Assembly: GCF_003857055.1 (NCBI RefSeq) | Contig: NZ_QGSZ01000198.1 | Span: 1 to 64,000, forward strand | Source: Micromonospora inaquosa | Lineage (GTDB): Bacteria; Actinomycetota; Actinomycetes; Mycobacteriales; Micromonosporaceae | Direction: 5' to 3' | DNA length: 64,000 nucleotides | Shown: piece by piece, positions 61,916-64,000 of the stretch | Layout: every line of letters begins with the position of its first letter | How positions within the stretch are numbered: the stretch's first letter is position 1 | Made by a program: the position numbers and the translations under genes | The notes under the pieces: generated by a model | The model's input: the letters and a program-made list of their open reading frames with translations, nothing else | What the model was told of the DNA's origin: nothing | The model's database searches: none

Positions 61916-62532
61916 CGGTCGAACAGCACCAGGCTGGCCAGGGCGATGAGGACGGCGCTCGACAGGTAGTTGAGCGCACGCCCCACCCGGGGACGTGTGG
62001 CGATCTTGGAGGCCAGGGTGCCTCCGGTCACCCCGACGGTGACGTCGATGGGCAGGGCGGTCAGCGGAACGATCAGGCAGAACCCGATCAGGACCAGCAG
62101 GCCCGGATCGTCGAGACTGACGATGATTTGCGGGACCAGGGCGAGGAAGAAGGTGACCGTCTTCGGATTCGTGCCCTCCACCAGGAAGCCCTGAAGGTAG
62201 CTTCGCAAGCCGGACACCCTGGCCGGTCTCTCGGTTCGTACCGTGAATGGCTGGTCACGGAGCCCCGAAATGCCCAGATAGAGCAGGTACGCCGCACCGG
62301 CGAACCGCAGCACCGTGAAGGCCAGCTCGGACGAGGCGATCAGGGCGGACGCGCCGATCGCCGTCAGGAGCGCCCACATCGCACTCCCGCTAGCCAGCCC
62401 GAAGGCCGCGAACACTCCGGCGATCCGCCCGTTGACGACGCTGCGCGACATCACGTAGAGGATCGACGGCCCAGGGCTCAGGTTCAGCAGGAACGCACTG
62501 AGAGCGAACGAGGCAAGGATGGTGAGCGTCAA
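61912..62532 (-). CDS. LysE/RhtB-family exporter
   Basis: The 206-residue protein has six membrane helices and LNLSPGPSILYVMSRSVVNG, the LysE-family motif, plus VEGTNPKTVTFFLALVPQII. Members export amino acids and small amines. In this operon it may export the final product or a toxic intermediate and so give self-protection (inference). The start is TTG at 62532; AAAGG lies upstream. It overlaps the MOSC gene and follows amidinotransferase 2 by 46 bases. Confidence 0.87.
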   Translation of the reverse strand: MTLTILASFALSAFLLNLSPGPSILYVMSRSVVNGRIAGVFAAFGLASGSAMWALLTAIGASALIASSELAFTVLRFAGAAYLLYLGISGLRDQPFTVRTERPARVSGLRSYLQGFLVEGTNPKTVTFFLALVPQIIVSLDDPGLLVLIGFCLIVPLTALPIDVTVGVTGGTLASKIATRPRVGRALNYLSSAVLIALASLVLFDR

Positions 62533-62578
62533 CTCGCTGGCCTTTTCTGTTCAGGAAAGCGTCGCCGGCGCGACGGAG

Positions 62579-63613
62579 TCACAGGTACGTCTCGAGCTCG
62601 CCGCGCCGGCGGACGTCCAGGGAACAGCAGTGCAGTCCGCCGCCGAACGTGCGGCCGTGCCGGAAGCTGGTGGGGACCGCGGTGATGCCGGCGTTCTCCA
62701 GCTGCTTGATCACCCGGGTCTGGTTGGCCGGCACCACGACCGTGTCGGGGCCGAGGGCAAGAATGTTCATACCGACCCAGACGGACGCGCGCGGCCAGTC
62801 GAAGGCATAGCCGTCGTTCTCTGGTGTGTCCACCCAGATGGTCTTCCAGGACCGCAGCGGGGCGGGAATCTGATCCGCGGTGAGGCGTTCCGAGTTGGCC
62901 AGCAGCAGCCCCGGCCGCAGGATGTGCAACGTCGTTCCGACGTGATCACTGCAGATGGAGATCTCGTGCACCCGGAAGTCCGAGCCCAGCTGCCGGCGCA
63001 GCCAGGCCGCCCCCCGCCGGTTGCCGGTGTTGCTCACGTTGAAGAAGATGTCGGTCCCGCACCGGAGCATGTTGGCCGCGTCGAACAACGGCTCATGCTC
63101 CGCCACGACCGAGGCACCAGGTTCGTACACGTAGGTCTCGTCGGGCAGCAGGGGCTTCGGCGCCGAGAACCAGGAGGCGCCCGCGTCGAAGTACTCCCGG
63201 AGCAGGCGCCGGAACGGGGCGGTCTCGAAGTAGCGGGCACGCATCGGCATCGGTGCCTCGATGATGCGGTCGCCGATCACCAGCAGGCAGTCCCGCGGCA
63301 TCAGCGCGTGCATGGCGACGGATTCCCACTCCGGAGTGGCGTAACGCCGGCCCACGGCGGTCGCGTCCGGACGGCGCACCCGTACACCGGCACTCGTCAA
63401 CGTCTCGGTCAGCAGGGCGAAGTCCTCCTCGGTCTCGTCCACCACGCGTTGCAGCGTGCCGGCGTCGATCCGCTCGTCCTTGGCGTCCGCCGGGGGCTCG
63501 AAGAAGTGCCTCAGTGAAACGTCCACCGGAGGCGGGGTGAGTCCGGCCGCGGAGCCCAGAATGACCTCCTCCAGCGGATCCCAGTCGTTGACACTCCAGA
63601 CGGTGCGCGTCAT
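62579..63613 (-). CDS. Arginine:amine amidinotransferase (AGAT/StrB1-like), copy 2
   Basis: The 344-residue enzyme matches copy 1 along its whole length (WDPLEEVILGSAAGLTPPPV; FDAANMLRCGTDIFFNVSNT; His224/229 region SDHVGTTLHILRPG; catalytic Cys329 in GGGLHCCSLDVRRRGE). All catalytic residues are kept in both copies, so both should be active, perhaps on different amines. The ATG at 63613 overlaps the SDR stop by one base (TGATG). Confidence 0.9.
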   Translation of the reverse strand: MTRTVWSVNDWDPLEEVILGSAAGLTPPPVDVSLRHFFEPPADAKDERIDAGTLQRVVDETEEDFALLTETLTSAGVRVRRPDATAVGRRYATPEWESVAMHALMPRDCLLVIGDRIIEAPMPMRARYFETAPFRRLLREYFDAGASWFSAPKPLLPDETYVYEPGASVVAEHEPLFDAANMLRCGTDIFFNVSNTGNRRGAAWLRRQLGSDFRVHEISICSDHVGTTLHILRPGLLLANSERLTADQIPAPLRSWKTIWVDTPENDGYAFDWPRASVWVGMNILALGPDTVVVPANQTRVIKQLENAGITAVPTSFRHGRTFGGGLHCCSLDVRRRGELETYL

Positions 63614-64000
63614 CACTGCTCCTTGGATTGACTCGGGCGGAAGCTGAGGCCGAAAGGCTGGTCCGTGGGCATGAGCTCGATGAGGCTCACGTTGACTCGC
63701 TGAGGCTGGGAGATGCACCACTCCACCGCCTCGGCGATGTCCTGCGGGGTGAGCGGGTCGCTACCGTCGTACAAGGCGTCTGCCCGCTCCTGATCCCCGT
63801 CGAACCGGGTCAGAGCGAATTCCGTACGGGCCATGCCGGGGGCGATGCAGCTGACGCGGATGCCGCTGCCCTCCAGATCGGTGCGCATGTTGAGACTGAG
63901 CTGGTGGACGAACGCCTTGGTGCCGCCGTAGACGTTCCCACCGAGGTAGGGGTACACCGCGGCGATGGAGCCGATGTTCACCACGTGGCCGCGGCCGGCG
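63613..64000 (-). CDS. YdfG-like short-chain dehydrogenase, 5' end beyond the window
   Basis: The visible 128 residues cover the C-terminal half of an SDR: HVVNIGSIAAVYPYLGGNVY, active-site YGGTKAF (YxxxK), IRVSCIAPGMARTEFALTRF and RVNVSLIELMPTDQPFG. The end is like YdfG (NADP-dependent serine/3-hydroxy acid dehydrogenase). The start codon is past base 64000, so the cluster continues to the right. It is coupled to amidinotransferase 2. Confidence 0.85.
   Translation of the reverse strand, partial: AGRGHVVNIGSIAAVYPYLGGNVYGGTKAFVHQLSLNMRTDLEGSGIRVSCIAPGMARTEFALTRFDGDQERADALYDGSDPLTPQDIAEAVEWCISQPQRVNVSLIELMPTDQPFGLSFRPSQSKEQ

Overview
The window is GC-rich DNA with GTG/TTG starts, 4-bp ATGA gene overlaps and lipoprotein, DUF5996, GPP34 and WXG100 families typical of mycelial actinobacteria. 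It most resembles a Micromonospora-type genome (Micromonosporaceae). That assignment is inferred from protein character, not from a search. The region is a mosaic of working operons separated by decayed genes and insertion-sequence remnants.

Layout. (1) 1-3.5 kb: remnants of a transposase, an ECF sigma factor and an LtrA-like gene surround two related small membrane proteins, a CopC-type copper protein and an NmrA/SDR protein. (2) 3.7-8.5 kb: a cobalamin (B12) regulon. Two near-copies of a cobalamin riboswitch precede metE (B12-independent methionine synthase) and a thioesterase plus BtuF-like B12-binding protein unit. (3) 8.5-15.3 kb: envelope and ion-transport genes (DUF2254 protein, two CPA1 antiporters, an MscS channel, a lipoprotein). 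(4) 15.2-23.5 kb: a gene graveyard with fragments of an anti-sigma kinase, LysR and flavodoxin genes, an inverted duplication of a GNAT/[4Fe-4S] gene pair with damage in both copies, and two copies of one IS left end. (5) 23.5-30 kb: a type-B carboxylesterase, a GPP34 protein with an ABC-2 exporter, and a divergent two-component system. (6) 30-32.5 kb: a type VII secretion-linked toxin cassette (WXG100 protein, helical carrier, nucleic-acid deaminase-like toxin, immunity-like protein, YbaB-like protein). (7) 33.4-48.3 kb: polysaccharide use. A secreted GH5+CBM13 enzyme is followed by a uronate-oligosaccharide locus (heparinase II/III-like lyase, DUF2264, ABC importer, YesL-like, GH88, KduI, broken KduD), bracketed by two paralogous regulators that fuse a DeoR-type HTH to a LacI-type sensor.

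(8) 48.7-64 kb is the most striking part: what reads as a beta-lactam biosynthetic gene cluster. On the minus strand, convincing homologues of all three carbapenem core enzymes lie together: CarB (crotonase, carboxymethylproline synthase), CarA (beta-lactam synthetase) and CarC (2-oxoglutarate/Fe carbapenem synthase). They are followed by an adenylate-forming ligase. Upstream lie a DapF-fold protein with both catalytic Cys replaced by Ser, a haem-oxygenase-fold diiron candidate, a molybdopterin oxidoreductase, a second 2OG/Fe oxygenase, two tandem arginine:amine amidinotransferases, an mARC/YcbX-like MOSC protein, a LysE exporter and a YdfG-like SDR cut by the window edge. A lone argJ (ornithine acetyltransferase) and IS remnants mark the left border. 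Together these predict a guanidino- or amidino-bearing, possibly N-oxygenated carbapenam/carbapenem. I know of no described cluster with this combination, but could not search.
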